Shown here: one piece after another, positions 26,764 to 35,094 of the stretch | Position numbering within the stretch: position 1 is the stretch's first letter | Layout: each line of letters starts with the position of its first letter | Origin: Nannocystis punicea | Lineage (GTDB): Bacteria > Myxococcota_A > Polyangia > Nannocystales > Nannocystaceae | Direction of reading: 5' to 3' | Length of the DNA stretch: 64,000 nt | Assembly: GCF_026965555.1 (NCBI RefSeq) | Contig: NZ_CP114040.1 | Location: 3,038,001-3,102,000, forward strand | The notes under the pieces: model-generated | The model's database searches: none | Told to the model about the DNA's origin: nothing | What the model saw: only the letters and a program-made list of their open reading frames with translations | Program-made: the position numbers and the translations under genes

Positions 26764-28689
26764 GGGCCGGAGATCCCGCGGCTGCCGGCGGAGCTGGGGG
26801 CCGAGGTCGTCGGCGCGGCCGAGCGGGTCGGGTCGGAGCTGCGCTGTCGGGTCCGGCTCGGCGACGGGCGCGAGGGGGTGCTGGCCTGGCTGGCGCCGGA
26901 GCTGGCGCGCGACGCGGCGATGCGGCGCCGCTACGTGCGCGACGTGGCCCGCCTGCGCGAGCTCGACGCGCCCGGGGTGGCGCCGGTGCTGGCGGCGGGG
27001 CCGAACGACCCGCGGGCCCCGGGGGCGCCGCCGCCGTGGCGGCTGCGGCTCGACCCGCGCGGCGAGACGCTCGAGCAGTGGCTGCGGCGGCGGGCGGCGG
27101 CGCCGGTCGACGAGGTGGTCGAGCTGGCGATCGCGCTGTGCGAGCTGCTGGCGGGGCTGCACGCGCGCGGGGTGGTGATCCGCGACCTGCACCCGCGCCT
27201 GGTGGTGCGCGGCGACGAGGGCCTGTGGCTGACCGACGTCGGCCTGGCGCGGGTCGACATCCTGTCGACGCGCACCGCCTCGAGCCTGCTGCTCGAGGGC
27301 TCGCCGTACGCGGCGCCGGAGCAGCTGGCGCGCACCGCCCTCGACCCGCGGGCCGACCTCTACGCCGTCGGCGTGATCCTCTACCGCGGGCTCACCGGGC
27401 TGCTGCCGCGCGGCGAGGGGCCGGCGTTCCTCGGCGAGGCCTCGCCGGCCCCGCCGCGCGCGCTGCGGGCCGAGGTGCCGCCGGAGCTCGACGCGCTGGT
27501 GATGCGCTGCCTGTCCCTCGAGCCAGGTGGTCGCCCGGCCTCGGCGCGCGAGCTGGCGGCGGCGCTGGCGGGCGAGGCCCCGGCCGGCGCGAGCGCGGCC
27601 CGCACGATCTGCCAGCACTGCGGCGCCCGCCTGCGCCTCGGCCAGCGGCTGTGCCTCGCCTGCGGCCGCGTCGGCGTGCAGTTCGAGCACACGCCGAAGG
27701 GCACCTGCGCGGTCGACCTGCGCGCGGCCAAGGAGGACGCCGAGTTCTTCGCCCGCCTGGCCGGCGAGCTGCGGACGCTGGCCGAGGGCGAGGTGCCGGC
27801 GCTCAACCTGGTGATCGGCGACGCCCGCATGTACTCGAAGGCCGAGCTCGAGCGGCGCCACGCGCTGCCGCTGCGGCTGTTCTCGGACCTGTCCCCGGAG
27901 ACAGCCGAGCGCCTGCGCGCGCGCCTGACCGCGGCCAAGCTGCAGGTCGCGGTGGCCGACCGCTCGCCGCGGGCGACCCGGCGCCTGGCCGCGCGCACGC
28001 TCGGCTGGACGGGCGGGATCACCGGCGCGATCGTGGCGATGACCCTGGCCTTCGGGGCGCCGATGTTCGTGCCGTTGATCTTCGGCATGATGGGGGCATT
28101 GATCGCGCTGATCGTGTTCCTCGCCGCCTCGGCCGCGCAGAAGAAGGACCGGCCGACGCTGCTGCGCCTGCGCGCGGCCCCGGCGGCGCTGCCGGCCTCC
28201 GACCCGCTGGTGGCGCGCCTGGCCGGCCTGCTGACGCCCGACACTGCCGCCGAGGTGCGCGAGATCGTCGGCGAGCTGGCGCTGGCGGTCCAGCGCCTGG
28301 TCGACCACCGCGCCGCGGCCCCGGGGGCGCGCGCCGAGCTCGACATGATCGCGGGCTCGCTGACGCCGCTGGTCGAGCTGATCGCCCGCCAGGTCGAGCG
28401 CCTGCGCAGCATCGACGCCGACCTGGCGAAGCTCGACGAGGGCGCCCTGGTCCGCGCCCTCGCCGGCAGCGAGGCCCGCCGCGAGCCGCCCGAGCGCCGC
28501 GAGGAGCTGCTGCTCGGCCTCGACCGCCTGCGCGCACTCGAGGACGAGCGCGCGCAGACGTTCCACCGCCTGCTCGAGGCGGAGCACCTGCTCCGCCGCG
28601 CGGTCGAGCTCGGCCTCGAGGTCCGCGACGACGCCGCCGAACACGAGCGCCGCGTGGCCCAGGCGCTGCACGAGCTCGGGGCGGGCTGA
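26758..28689 (+). CDS. Kinase-like protein with zinc ribbon, TM pair and coiled coil
   Basis: 643 residues, same plan as the preceding gene. The kinase-like domain spans about 15-280: VLAWLAPEL stands where the VAxK lysine should be, the catalytic loop is VVIRDLHPRLVV (Asp kept, Lys and Asn lost), and DFG reads DVG in LTDVGLAR. GSPYAAPEQL is the APE region. Ribbon CQHCGARLRLGQRLCLACG sits at about 285-303. A long hydrophobic pair at 420-470 (GAIVAMTLAFGAPMFVPLIF then GMMGALIALIVFLAAS) and an extended Arg/Glu/Leu-rich coiled coil follow. It is probably a degenerate paralogue of the upstream kinase, perhaps its partner or scaffold. The ATG at 26758 is the first after a long repeat array. Confidence 0.85.
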   Translation: MSGPEIPRLPAELGAEVVGAAERVGSELRCRVRLGDGREGVLAWLAPELARDAAMRRRYVRDVARLRELDAPGVAPVLAAGPNDPRAPGAPPPWRLRLDPRGETLEQWLRRRAAAPVDEVVELAIALCELLAGLHARGVVIRDLHPRLVVRGDEGLWLTDVGLARVDILSTRTASSLLLEGSPYAAPEQLARTALDPRADLYAVGVILYRGLTGLLPRGEGPAFLGEASPAPPRALRAEVPPELDALVMRCLSLEPGGRPASARELAAALAGEAPAGASAARTICQHCGARLRLGQRLCLACGRVGVQFEHTPKGTCAVDLRAAKEDAEFFARLAGELRTLAEGEVPALNLVIGDARMYSKAELERRHALPLRLFSDLSPETAERLRARLTAAKLQVAVADRSPRATRRLAARTLGWTGGITGAIVAMTLAFGAPMFVPLIFGMMGALIALIVFLAASAAQKKDRPTLLRLRAAPAALPASDPLVARLAGLLTPDTAAEVREIVGELALAVQRLVDHRAAAPGARAELDMIAGSLTPLVELIARQVERLRSIDADLAKLDEGALVRALAGSEARREPPERREELLLGLDRLRALEDERAQTFHRLLEAEHLLRRAVELGLEVRDDAAEHERRVAQALHELGAG

Positions 28690-28703
28690 CCGGGTGGTTT
28701 AAA

Positions 28704-28745
28704 GGACATGTTTTGAAGGGCATGTCCTTAGGGGCAGGATGGTCT
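28704..28745. repeat. 14-bp array, 3 units
   Basis: CATG, CATG and CAGG at 28707, 28721 and 28735, exactly 14 bp apart, 15 bp after the kinase-like gene stop. Confidence 0.85.
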
Positions 28746-28775
28746 AGACGTGAGGGCCGCGCGCGCGCGCGTCGG

Positions 28776-29774
28776 TCATGACTGTCCGCGCAGCAGCGCC
28801 TCGCTGGCGGTCCACAGGCGCTCGGCGGCGGCGGGGTCGATGGCGTGCGGCATGACGCCGAAGGTCCGGGTGGCGCCGTCGAGCTTCCAGGCGTCGACCT
28901 GGTCGGCGGGGACGGGCCGGGCGACCTCGCAGTTCTCGCAGTAGACGCCGCCGAGCCCGTCGAGCTGCGGGCTGGTGGCGCACCACACGGTGGTGGCCGC
29001 GCCCTGGGCGAGCGTCTTGAGCTGCCGCGAGGGGTCGCGGATCGTCCGGCCGTGCTCGTCGAAGACGCCGGTGGCCCGCAGATCGTCATCGGAGAGGTGC
29101 CGCTTGAGGTCGGTGTCGACGATGGCGCCGGGATGCAGCGAGAAGGCGCGCACGCCGTCGGGTCGGCCGCGCTGGTCGAGCGCCCGGGCGAACAGGATGT
29201 TGGCCGTCTTCGACTGGCCGTAGGCGCTCCAGCGGTCGTAGGCGCGTCGCTCGAAGTTCGGATCGTCGAACACGAACGGCGACAGGCGGTGGCCCCACGA
29301 CGACACGCAGACGACCCGCGCACCGGCGGCCCGCCGCAGCGCCGGCCACAGGCGCTCGACGAGCTGGAAGTGCCCGAGGTGATTGGTGGCGAGCTGTGAT
29401 TCGTAGCCGCGAGCGTCGCGGGCCAGCGGACAGGCCATGATGCCGGCGTTGTTGACGAGGAGGTGGAGCGGCTCGCCGCGGGCGAGGAAGCTCGCGGCGA
29501 AGCCGTCGATGGCGGCCGGATCGAGCAGGTCCATGGGCTCGATGTCGACGCCGGGGAGGTCGGCGAGGGCGCGCCGGGCCTTGTCCTGATCGCGCGCCGG
29601 GACGATCACGCGGGCGCCCGCGAGGCGCAGGGTTCGCGTGGTCTCGAGGCCGATGCCCGCGTAACCGCCGGTGACGATCGCGGTCTTGCCGGACAGATCG
29701 ACGCCGCGGACGACCTCCTCCGCGGTGGAGGCGGCGCCGAAGCGCGAGCCGATGGGTGCTTGCAATGGGGTCAT
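28776..29774 (-). CDS. SDR oxidoreductase, retinol-dehydrogenase-like
   Basis: 332 residues. NAD(P)-binding motif TGGYAGIGLETTRTL, cofactor-region VPARDQDKARRAL, NNAGIMACPLARDARGYESQ, serine in VSSWGHRLSPF, catalytic SAYGQSKTANILFARAL (Y-x-x-x-K), and HPGAIVDTDL. The long C-terminal region and the arrangement of GIMACPL resemble bacterial relatives of retinol dehydrogenase/WW-domain oxidoreductases. Cytosolic, substrate unknown. It is transcribed divergently from an AraC-type regulator whose start lies only 34 bp away, so the regulator probably controls this gene. Confidence 0.9.
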   Translation of the reverse strand: MTPLQAPIGSRFGAASTAEEVVRGVDLSGKTAIVTGGYAGIGLETTRTLRLAGARVIVPARDQDKARRALADLPGVDIEPMDLLDPAAIDGFAASFLARGEPLHLLVNNAGIMACPLARDARGYESQLATNHLGHFQLVERLWPALRRAAGARVVCVSSWGHRLSPFVFDDPNFERRAYDRWSAYGQSKTANILFARALDQRGRPDGVRAFSLHPGAIVDTDLKRHLSDDDLRATGVFDEHGRTIRDPSRQLKTLAQGAATTVWCATSPQLDGLGGVYCENCEVARPVPADQVDAWKLDGATRTFGVMPHAIDPAAAERLWTASEALLRGQS

Positions 29775-29808
29775 GGCCAGGAGTGTAAGGAGCCGATCCG
29801 GACGATGA

Positions 29809-30792
29809 ATGCTGGAGAGTCCGGATTCCTTGTGCGATCGTCCGAGCGTGCTGCTCGACCCCTTCTCCGACATCCTGCGGCTGGCGAACGCCCGCTCGGT
29901 GGTCTCCGGCGGCTTCGTCGCCGGCGGTCGCTGGGCGATCCGCTTCCCCGCTCCGACGAAGATCAAGTTCTTCGCCATCGTCCGGGGGAGCGCATGGTTG
30001 CGCGTCGACGGCGAGAAGGCAGCGGCGCGCGTGGAGGCCGGCGACGTGTTCCTGATCTCGCGGCGGTCGTTCGTCCTCGCCAGCGCGCCGGGGGTGTCAC
30101 CGGTCGACGCGCACCGCGTCTTCACCGGCGAGTCGCGTGCGTTCGCCCGGATCGGCCGCGGCGACGAGTTCTCCCTCCTCGGCTGTCACGTCGACCTCGA
30201 CCCGACGAACGGCTCGCTGCTGGTCGAGGTGCTGCCCACGCAGATCCACGTGAGCGCGGCGTCTCCCCAGGCGACGGTGATGCAGTGGCTGCTCGATCAG
30301 CTCGTGCGCGAGCGCTCCGCGGAGCTGCCGGGGAGCGGGGCGGCGTCGCTGCAGCTGGCCCACCTGATGTTCGTCCAGATCTTGCGAGCGCACCTGGCAG
30401 GGTCCGAGAACCACACCGCCGGCTGGCTGCGCGCGGTGAACGACCCCCGCCTGGCGCCGGCGCTGCGACGGATGCACGCCGAGCCGGGCCGCGCGTGGCA
30501 GCTCGGGGAGCTGGCCCGCGCCTCGGCGATGTCGCGGACGTCGTTCGCCCACCACTTCAAGGCGGCCGCCGGGGTGGCGCCGCTGACGTACCTGACGCGC
30601 TGGCGGATGCGCCTGGCCGAACGCGCGCTGCGCGAGGCGGACACGCCCGTGGCCGAGCTGGCCCGCTCGCTCGGCTACGCGTCGGAGAGCGCGTTCAGCC
30701 ACGCCTTCAAGCGGATCATGGGCGCCGCGCCGAAGCGCTACCGCGCGGCGGCCCAGGCGAAGACGCGCGACCGCCTCGCGGCGGCGAGCTAG
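29809..30792 (+). CDS. AraC-family transcriptional regulator
   Basis: 327 residues from ATG 29809; a GTG at 29848 (VLLDPFSDILRL) gives the more usual N terminus and leaves more room for a promoter. The N-terminal cupin-like sensor domain includes GGRWAIRFPAPTKIKFFAIV and VEAGDVFLISRRS. The C-terminal AraC DNA-binding domain has both HTH units: ELARASAMSRTSFAHHFKAA and VAELARSLGYASESAFSHAF, then KRIMGAAPKRYR. It should bind the short divergent region in front of the SDR gene. The ligand is unknown. Confidence 0.9.
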   Translation: MLESPDSLCDRPSVLLDPFSDILRLANARSVVSGGFVAGGRWAIRFPAPTKIKFFAIVRGSAWLRVDGEKAAARVEAGDVFLISRRSFVLASAPGVSPVDAHRVFTGESRAFARIGRGDEFSLLGCHVDLDPTNGSLLVEVLPTQIHVSAASPQATVMQWLLDQLVRERSAELPGSGAASLQLAHLMFVQILRAHLAGSENHTAGWLRAVNDPRLAPALRRMHAEPGRAWQLGELARASAMSRTSFAHHFKAAAGVAPLTYLTRWRMRLAERALREADTPVAELARSLGYASESAFSHAFKRIMGAAPKRYRAAAQAKTRDRLAAAS

Positions 30793-30826
30793 CGGCGCTG
30801 GCGGTCAGGAGGTGAATGGATTGATA

Positions 30827-31097
30827 GTATATGTCATTTTGGACATGTCTTTATGTTCAAAATACATTCAGGGCACGGACCCGGTGACCATATGTCCTCA
30901 GGGACATGTCTTCGTGATACAGGCCGCGGCGGTGCGACCATCCGTGCTGCGGACGGCGGGGCAGCGCGAAGCGCCTGTCCGCCCGGAATGTCCTCCGGGA
31001 CATGTCGTCGTGACGCAGGTCGCGGCGGCGCGACCGTCCGTGCTGCGGACGGCCGGACAGCGCGAGGGACCTGTCCGCTCGGACATGCGACAGCTCG
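30827..31097. repeat. Cluster of 14-bp family members
   Basis: Pairs TATG/CATG at 30830/30844, TATG/CATG at 30891/30905, AATG/CATG at 30987/31001 and CCTG/CATG at 31070/31084, each 14 bp apart. Together with a 96-bp tandem duplication they fill the 380 bp between the AraC gene and the quinone reductase; no gene is seen there. Confidence 0.75.
30914..31081. repeat. Tandem direct repeat, period 96 bp
   Basis: About 72 bp starting GTGATACAGGCCGCGGCGG at 30914 recurs as GTGACGCAGGTCGCGGCGG at 31010 with scattered substitutions. Each copy ends in a member of the 14-bp family, so arrays and flanks were duplicated together. Confidence 0.7.
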
Positions 31098-31172
31098 CCT
31101 GGGCGGGCGGGCGACGGGAGCGACGCGGCGGCGCTCGACGGGCGCGGGCGTGCTTGCTAGAGTGGCGGCCGC

Positions 31173-32147
31173 ATGCGCGCCGTTCGTGTCCACGAGCTCG
31201 TCGGGCCCTCGGGCCTCCGTGTCGATGATATGCCGGAGCCGCAGCCGGGCCCGGGCGAGGTGCGGATCGCGGTGCGGGCGGCGGGGGTCAACTTCCCCGA
31301 TGTGCTGTTTTCGTACGGCAAGTATCAGTTCAAGCCCCCGCCGCCGTTCGTGCCGGGGCTCGAGGCCGCGGGCGTGGTGGCGGCGGTCGGCGACGGCGTC
31401 ACTGCGGTCGCGGTCGGCGACCGGGTGGCGACGACGCTGGTCCACGGGGCGTTCGCGGAGCAGCTGGTGGTGCCCGCGACCGCGGCGGTGAAGCTGCCCG
31501 CGGCGGTCGGCTTCGAGCTCGCGGCGGCGACGCTGCTGACCTACGGGACGACGTGGCACGCGCTGGTCGACCGCGCGGGGCTGAAGGCGGGCGAGACGCT
31601 GCTGGTGCTCGGCGCGGCGGGCGGGGTCGGCATCGCGGCGGTCGAGATCGGCAAGCTGCTCGGGGCGCGGGTGATCGCGGCGGCGTCGACGGCGGAGAAG
31701 CTGAAGTTCTGCCGCGAGCACGGGGCCGACGAGGGCATCGAGTACACCCGCGAGGACCTCAAGGAGCGCAGCAAGCAGCTGACCGGCGGCGAGGGCGTCG
31801 ACGTCGTCTACGACGCCGTCGGCGGGCCGTTCGCCGAGCCGGCCCTGCGCGCGATCGCCTGGCAAGGGCGCTATCTGGTGGTCGGCTTCGCGGCCGGCGA
31901 GATCCCCAAGATCCCGCTCAACCTCGTCCTGCTCAAGGGCTGCCAGCTGGTCGGCGTGTTCTGGGGGGCGTTCGCGGCCCGCGAGCCGGCAAAGAACCAC
32001 GCCAACGCGGAGCGGATCCTCGCGGCCGTGGCCGCCGGGCAGCTGCGGCCCCACGTCGACGCGACGCTGCCGTTCGCCCGCGCCGGCGAGGCGCTGACGC
32101 GGATGGAGCGCCGCGAGGTGCTGGGCAAGCTGGTGCTGGTGCCGTAG
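31173..32147 (+). CDS. NADPH:quinone oxidoreductase family, zinc-independent MDR
   Basis: 324 residues, full length for the quinone-oxidoreductase branch of medium-chain dehydrogenases. Motifs: VRAAGVNFPDVLFSYGKYQF, VPGLEAAGVVAAVGDGV, and the nucleotide fold LVLGAAGGVGIAAVEIGKLL with the AAGGVG motif. YDAVGG and the C-terminal LPFARAGEALTRMERREVLG are typical. There are no catalytic-zinc cysteines, as usual for the branch. It should reduce quinones or enones with NADPH in the cytosol. The last 250 bp (31898-32147) are repeated at 37945-38193 beyond an accessory segment, see findings. A decayed IS21 istA begins directly after the stop. Confidence 0.93.
   Translation: MRAVRVHELVGPSGLRVDDMPEPQPGPGEVRIAVRAAGVNFPDVLFSYGKYQFKPPPPFVPGLEAAGVVAAVGDGVTAVAVGDRVATTLVHGAFAEQLVVPATAAVKLPAAVGFELAAATLLTYGTTWHALVDRAGLKAGETLLVLGAAGGVGIAAVEIGKLLGARVIAAASTAEKLKFCREHGADEGIEYTREDLKERSKQLTGGEGVDVVYDAVGGPFAEPALRAIAWQGRYLVVGFAAGEIPKIPLNLVLLKGCQLVGVFWGAFAAREPAKNHANAERILAAVAAGQLRPHVDATLPFARAGEALTRMERREVLGKLVLVP
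31898..32147. repeat. Long direct repeat, copy A (3' end of quinone reductase)
   Basis: 250 bp forming the intact 3' end of the reductase gene. Copy B lies at 37945-38193. The last 186 bp differ at about 7 positions by eye; further left the match weakens and copy B lacks one base. Confidence 0.85.
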
Positions 32148-32149
32148 CC

Positions 32150-32525
32150 GGGCCGTCGCACCGTCGCAAAAATGCCTCGATCCGGTCGTCCAGGTCGTCG
32201 AATGTGTGGGCGGCGAAGCGAGCCTCGCGGAGGCAGCGGATCGCCCCGCTCGACGCGGCCCTTCTCGTTGCTTCGCCGCGGAGCGCAGCCTTCGGGGCGA
32301 AGCGGTCCTTCGTGGCCAGGTTGAGGAGCGGGGGTCGAAGCGAATCGCGTCGCAGCGTCGTTCGACCGCCGCGCTCTTGAGATCGACGGAGAGCAGCTCG
32401 CGCGACACACCGCCGAATCGCTCGCGGGCATGCGCGTGGCCGGCGAGGAAGATGGGCATCTGTGCGCCGAGGTCGATGCGCGCGACCAACCGCCGCGACC
32501 AGCTCAGGACGACGAAGCCGACGCC
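32150..32525 (-). pseudogene. IS21-family IstA transposase remnant
   Basis: On the reverse strand pieces of IstA can be read across three frames. Frame 1: VLSWSRR, then FLAGHAHARERFGGVSRELL and SVDLKSAAVERRCDAIRFDP. Frame 2: LLNLATKDRFAPKAALR, and later AIRCLREARFAAHTFDDLDD then RIEAFLRRCDGPA. Frame 3: NEKGRVER, the most conserved IstA motif, at 32248-32275. Order and spacing match the C-terminal catalytic half of IstA. The frame changes and missing N terminus show decay. No istB or terminal inverted repeats were recognised. The remnant begins immediately after the quinone reductase stop codon. Confidence 0.8.
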
Positions 32526-32553
32526 TCGCCCTCGATGTCAGGTTCAGCCTCGC

Positions 32554-32581
32554 CAGTCTGTCCTTCAGGACAGGCTCCGAG
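32554..32581. repeat. 14-bp array, 2 units
   Basis: TCTG at 32557 and CAGG at 32571 with CCTTCAGGA between, 14 bp apart, a 5-bp stem with a 4-nt loop next to the istA remnant. Confidence 0.7.
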
Positions 32582-32583
32582 CG

Positions 32584-32607
32584 CCATGGTCCGGCGGCGG
32601 ACCATGG
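32584..32607. repeat. 10-bp perfect hairpin
   Basis: CCATGGTCCG-GCGG-CGGACCATGG, arms perfectly complementary. It lies in the gene-free stretch 32526-32851 between the istA remnant and the AhpD-like gene. Confidence 0.7.
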
Positions 32608-32851
32608 CCGCTTCCTCGAGCCGAGCGACCTGCGCTGGGGCTTCGATCGCCTCGCGCGCAACGCTCGAGTGACTCGGGCGCCGCGCGAGACGAGTTTCCC
32701 GAGCGTAGTCGTCGAGAGGGCGAGGTCGTGGAGGCGGCCATGAGACGATCGAGCATAACAATGAGACCCTTGTGCCCTGACTCGTTTCACATCCTCGGCG
32801 CACAATGACGCGTGTTCGGTTGACTCCGCTTCTTTCCGAGGAAACATCGCC

Positions 32852-33388
32852 ATGTCTCGTATCCACACTCCCGCAGTCGAAACCGCCACAGGCGCTACCG
32901 CCGAGGTCTACGCCCGGATCAAGAAGGCCGCCGGCAAGGTGCCAAACACCTTCGCCGCGATCGGTGCGCTCGCACCCGCCGCGCTCGACGCAGTGCTGGC
33001 CGCCGACGCCGTGCTGGCCGCCGGCAGCCTGAGCAAGCAGGACCAGGAGACGATCAAGCTGCTCGTCAGCGAGATCGCCGGCTGCGACTACTGCGTGGCC
33101 GCGCACAACCTGCTCGGCAAGGCGACCGGCCTTCGACCGGAGACGCTCGAGCAGATCCGCAGCGGCGAATCCACCGGCGACGCCAGGCGCGATGCGCTGA
33201 CGCGCTTCGTTCGCGTGCTGCAGCAGACCCGCGGAACCATCAGCGAGGAGGCGTACTCCGCGATCAAGGCCGCCGGCTACACGGACGCGCAGCTCGTGGA
33301 GATCGCCCTGGCGATCGTGATCGTGTCCTTCACGAACGTGTTCAACCGCGTCAACGACACGGACCTCGACTTCCCTCGCGTCGCGTGA
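32852..33388 (+). CDS. AhpD/carboxymuconolactone decarboxylase-family peroxidase-like protein
   Basis: 178 residues, all-helical AhpD-like fold. The redox motif is SEIAGCDYCVAAHNLLGKAT (C-x-x-C followed by H), typical of alkylhydroperoxidase-like CMD proteins that reduce peroxides through a dithiol. The C-terminal FTNVFNRVNDTDLDFPRV is typical for the group. GAGGAAA precedes the ATG at good distance. The next gene follows at 80 bp in the same direction and encodes an RclC-like membrane protein, so the two form a likely oxidative-stress operon. First complete gene of the accessory segment. Confidence 0.9.
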   Translation: MSRIHTPAVETATGATAEVYARIKKAAGKVPNTFAAIGALAPAALDAVLAADAVLAAGSLSKQDQETIKLLVSEIAGCDYCVAAHNLLGKATGLRPETLEQIRSGESTGDARRDALTRFVRVLQQTRGTISEEAYSAIKAAGYTDAQLVEIALAIVIVSFTNVFNRVNDTDLDFPRVA

Positions 33389-33468
33389 GCCCTCGGCCGC
33401 GGGTCGGGCGGAAGCGACCCGTCCACCCGCGGCAACCACGATACCCAAACTTCAGGGGCGAAGAAACC

Positions 33469-33963
33469 ATGAACTCTCTGCTCAACCTGCTCGGGAAGTC
33501 CGGCCTGCTGCGGAAGGACCTCGAGTACCACCTGATCCGCGCCTCGATGGTGCTGCTCTTCGTCATGTTCGGCTACCAGAAATGGTTCGAATACGAGGCG
33601 CAGACGTTGATTCCGTACATCAGCAGCGGCCCGCTGACCTTCTGGATGTATCCGGTGTTCGGCATTCGCGGCGCTTCCTGGTTCCTGGGCGTGTCCGAGT
33701 GGCTGTTCGGGGCCCTGCTGTTCGCCGGGTTCTGGAACAAGAAGCTCGGCGTGCTCGGTGCCCTCGGCTCGGTCGCTACTTTCATCGCCACCGTCACCAT
33801 CATCCCGTTCATCCCCGGCGGCTGGGAAGAGTCGGCAGGCGGCTTTCCGGCGATGGTCGGCCCGGTGGCCTTCCTGATGAAGGACGTGGTGCTGCTGGCG
33901 GTTTCGGTGTACTTGCTGAAAGAAGACCTGGTCCGCCTCACGCCCGAGGCCGGGCGCGCATGA
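33469..33963 (+). CDS. RclC/YkgB-like membrane protein (DUF417)
   Basis: 164 residues, four hydrophobic segments (LIRASMVLLFVMFGYQKWF, WFLGVSEWLFGALLFAGFW, VLGALGSVATFIATVTIIPF, VAFLMKDVVLLAVSVYLL). The stretch QTLIPYISSGPLTFWMYPVF with FGIRGASWFLG is characteristic for the DUF417 family that includes RclC of the E. coli reactive-chlorine resistance locus. Start MNSLLNLL at 33469 follows AGGGG. Inner-membrane location; the biochemical role of the family is not settled. It sits between an AhpD-like gene and a convergent RclR-like regulator gene. Confidence 0.88.
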   Translation: MNSLLNLLGKSGLLRKDLEYHLIRASMVLLFVMFGYQKWFEYEAQTLIPYISSGPLTFWMYPVFGIRGASWFLGVSEWLFGALLFAGFWNKKLGVLGALGSVATFIATVTIIPFIPGGWEESAGGFPAMVGPVAFLMKDVVLLAVSVYLLKEDLVRLTPEAGRA

Positions 33964-34032
33964 GCGAGACACGCCGAGGGGATCGACGACGGACCGCCCG
34001 GAGCCTTTCCGTTCGGGGCCGGCTCTGGCGGT

Positions 34033-35010
34033 TCAGCGCGACGCGTCGGCGGCCCGACGAGGCCCCGACGAACGCGCCTCGCGGCGCCAACGCGCCGGCG
34101 TGACACCCATGCGTTGCTTGAAAATGCGCTGAAAAGCGGCCTCGGATTGATACCCGACCGCCGCCGCCACGGCAGCCGTCGAAGCCGACGTGTTCTTGAG
34201 CTCCCTGGCGGCCACGGTCATGCGGATGTCCGTCAAGAGGTCGCTGGCCGAACGCCCCAGGGTCTGCTCGAATTGGCGAGCTGCAGTGGCTCGCGACATG
34301 CCGCACAGTCGCGCCAGATCGGGCAAAGTCCAGGGTCGGCCCGGCTCATGAAACATGGCCTCGACCGCGGGCGCGAGGCGGGGATGATTGGCCAGCGCGA
34401 GCAGTCCGGAGGGTCCTTGCCCCGCGTCGCTCGCCAGCCGCAACGTCAACGCGAACAGGGCGGTCGACAGCGCGTTCAGCATGGCATGGCCGCCCACCCT
34501 TTCGTCGGCCGACTCGGTCCGCATCAGGGATACGAGGCCCGCCAGTGGCTCACATATCGTGGACGGGGCCGCGGCCGGGCCGCGTGCGCGCACGACGAGC
34601 CGCCGAGGGAGGTACTCGCGCAGCAACCGATCGTGCCGTGCCGTGAGGACGAAATGACCGCAGAGCATATCCAGGCGGTCACCTGTCCCGTCGTTCTCGC
34701 TGATGGTCAGATTGAGCACGGCGCGGTTGCGGGCCGGTGCCCCGGGCGCACCGCTGCCGTCATGCAGTACATGGGCTCCGCCGCCGGGAAGCAGGAGGAT
34801 GTCGCCCGCCGCGAGGTGCGTCCGCGGGCCGCCGTCCGGGCTCTCCAGCACGGCCGAGCCGCTCAGCACGACGTGATACGGAATCTCTCCTGCTGCCGCC
34901 GCAGGCTGGACGATGCGCCAAGGGGCGCCGTAGAGGCAGCGAAGATCGACGCGGCCACGGACGTGCAACATGTCGAGCAGACGGCTCAGCCAATCGATGG
35001 GCGGCGACAT
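34033..35010 (-). CDS. AraC-family regulator, RclR-like
   Basis: 325 residues. The N-terminal cupin_6 sensor domain starts MSPPIDWLSRLLDMLHVRGR with VDLRCLYGAPWRI, the layout of RclR-type regulators, which sense reactive chlorine through cysteines; the cysteine after VDLR is in a comparable place. LAAGDILLLPGGGAHVLHDG forms the cupin strand pair. The C-terminal AraC domain contains LPDLARLCGMSRATAARQFE and VAAAVGYQSEAAFQRIFKQR. It is convergent with the RclC-like gene (69 bp apart) and may regulate the two-gene stress operon or the reductase and hydrolase genes upstream. Confidence 0.88.
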   Translation of the reverse strand: MSPPIDWLSRLLDMLHVRGRVDLRCLYGAPWRIVQPAAAAGEIPYHVVLSGSAVLESPDGGPRTHLAAGDILLLPGGGAHVLHDGSGAPGAPARNRAVLNLTISENDGTGDRLDMLCGHFVLTARHDRLLREYLPRRLVVRARGPAAAPSTICEPLAGLVSLMRTESADERVGGHAMLNALSTALFALTLRLASDAGQGPSGLLALANHPRLAPAVEAMFHEPGRPWTLPDLARLCGMSRATAARQFEQTLGRSASDLLTDIRMTVAARELKNTSASTAAVAAAVGYQSEAAFQRIFKQRMGVTPARWRREARSSGPRRAADASR

Positions 35011-35094
35011 GTCGCACCGGATTCGTGAGACTCATGATAGCCAGTCGAGCTGGACGACCTCGCGGTCATGGCCGAATGGGTCGCGTGCAACGAG

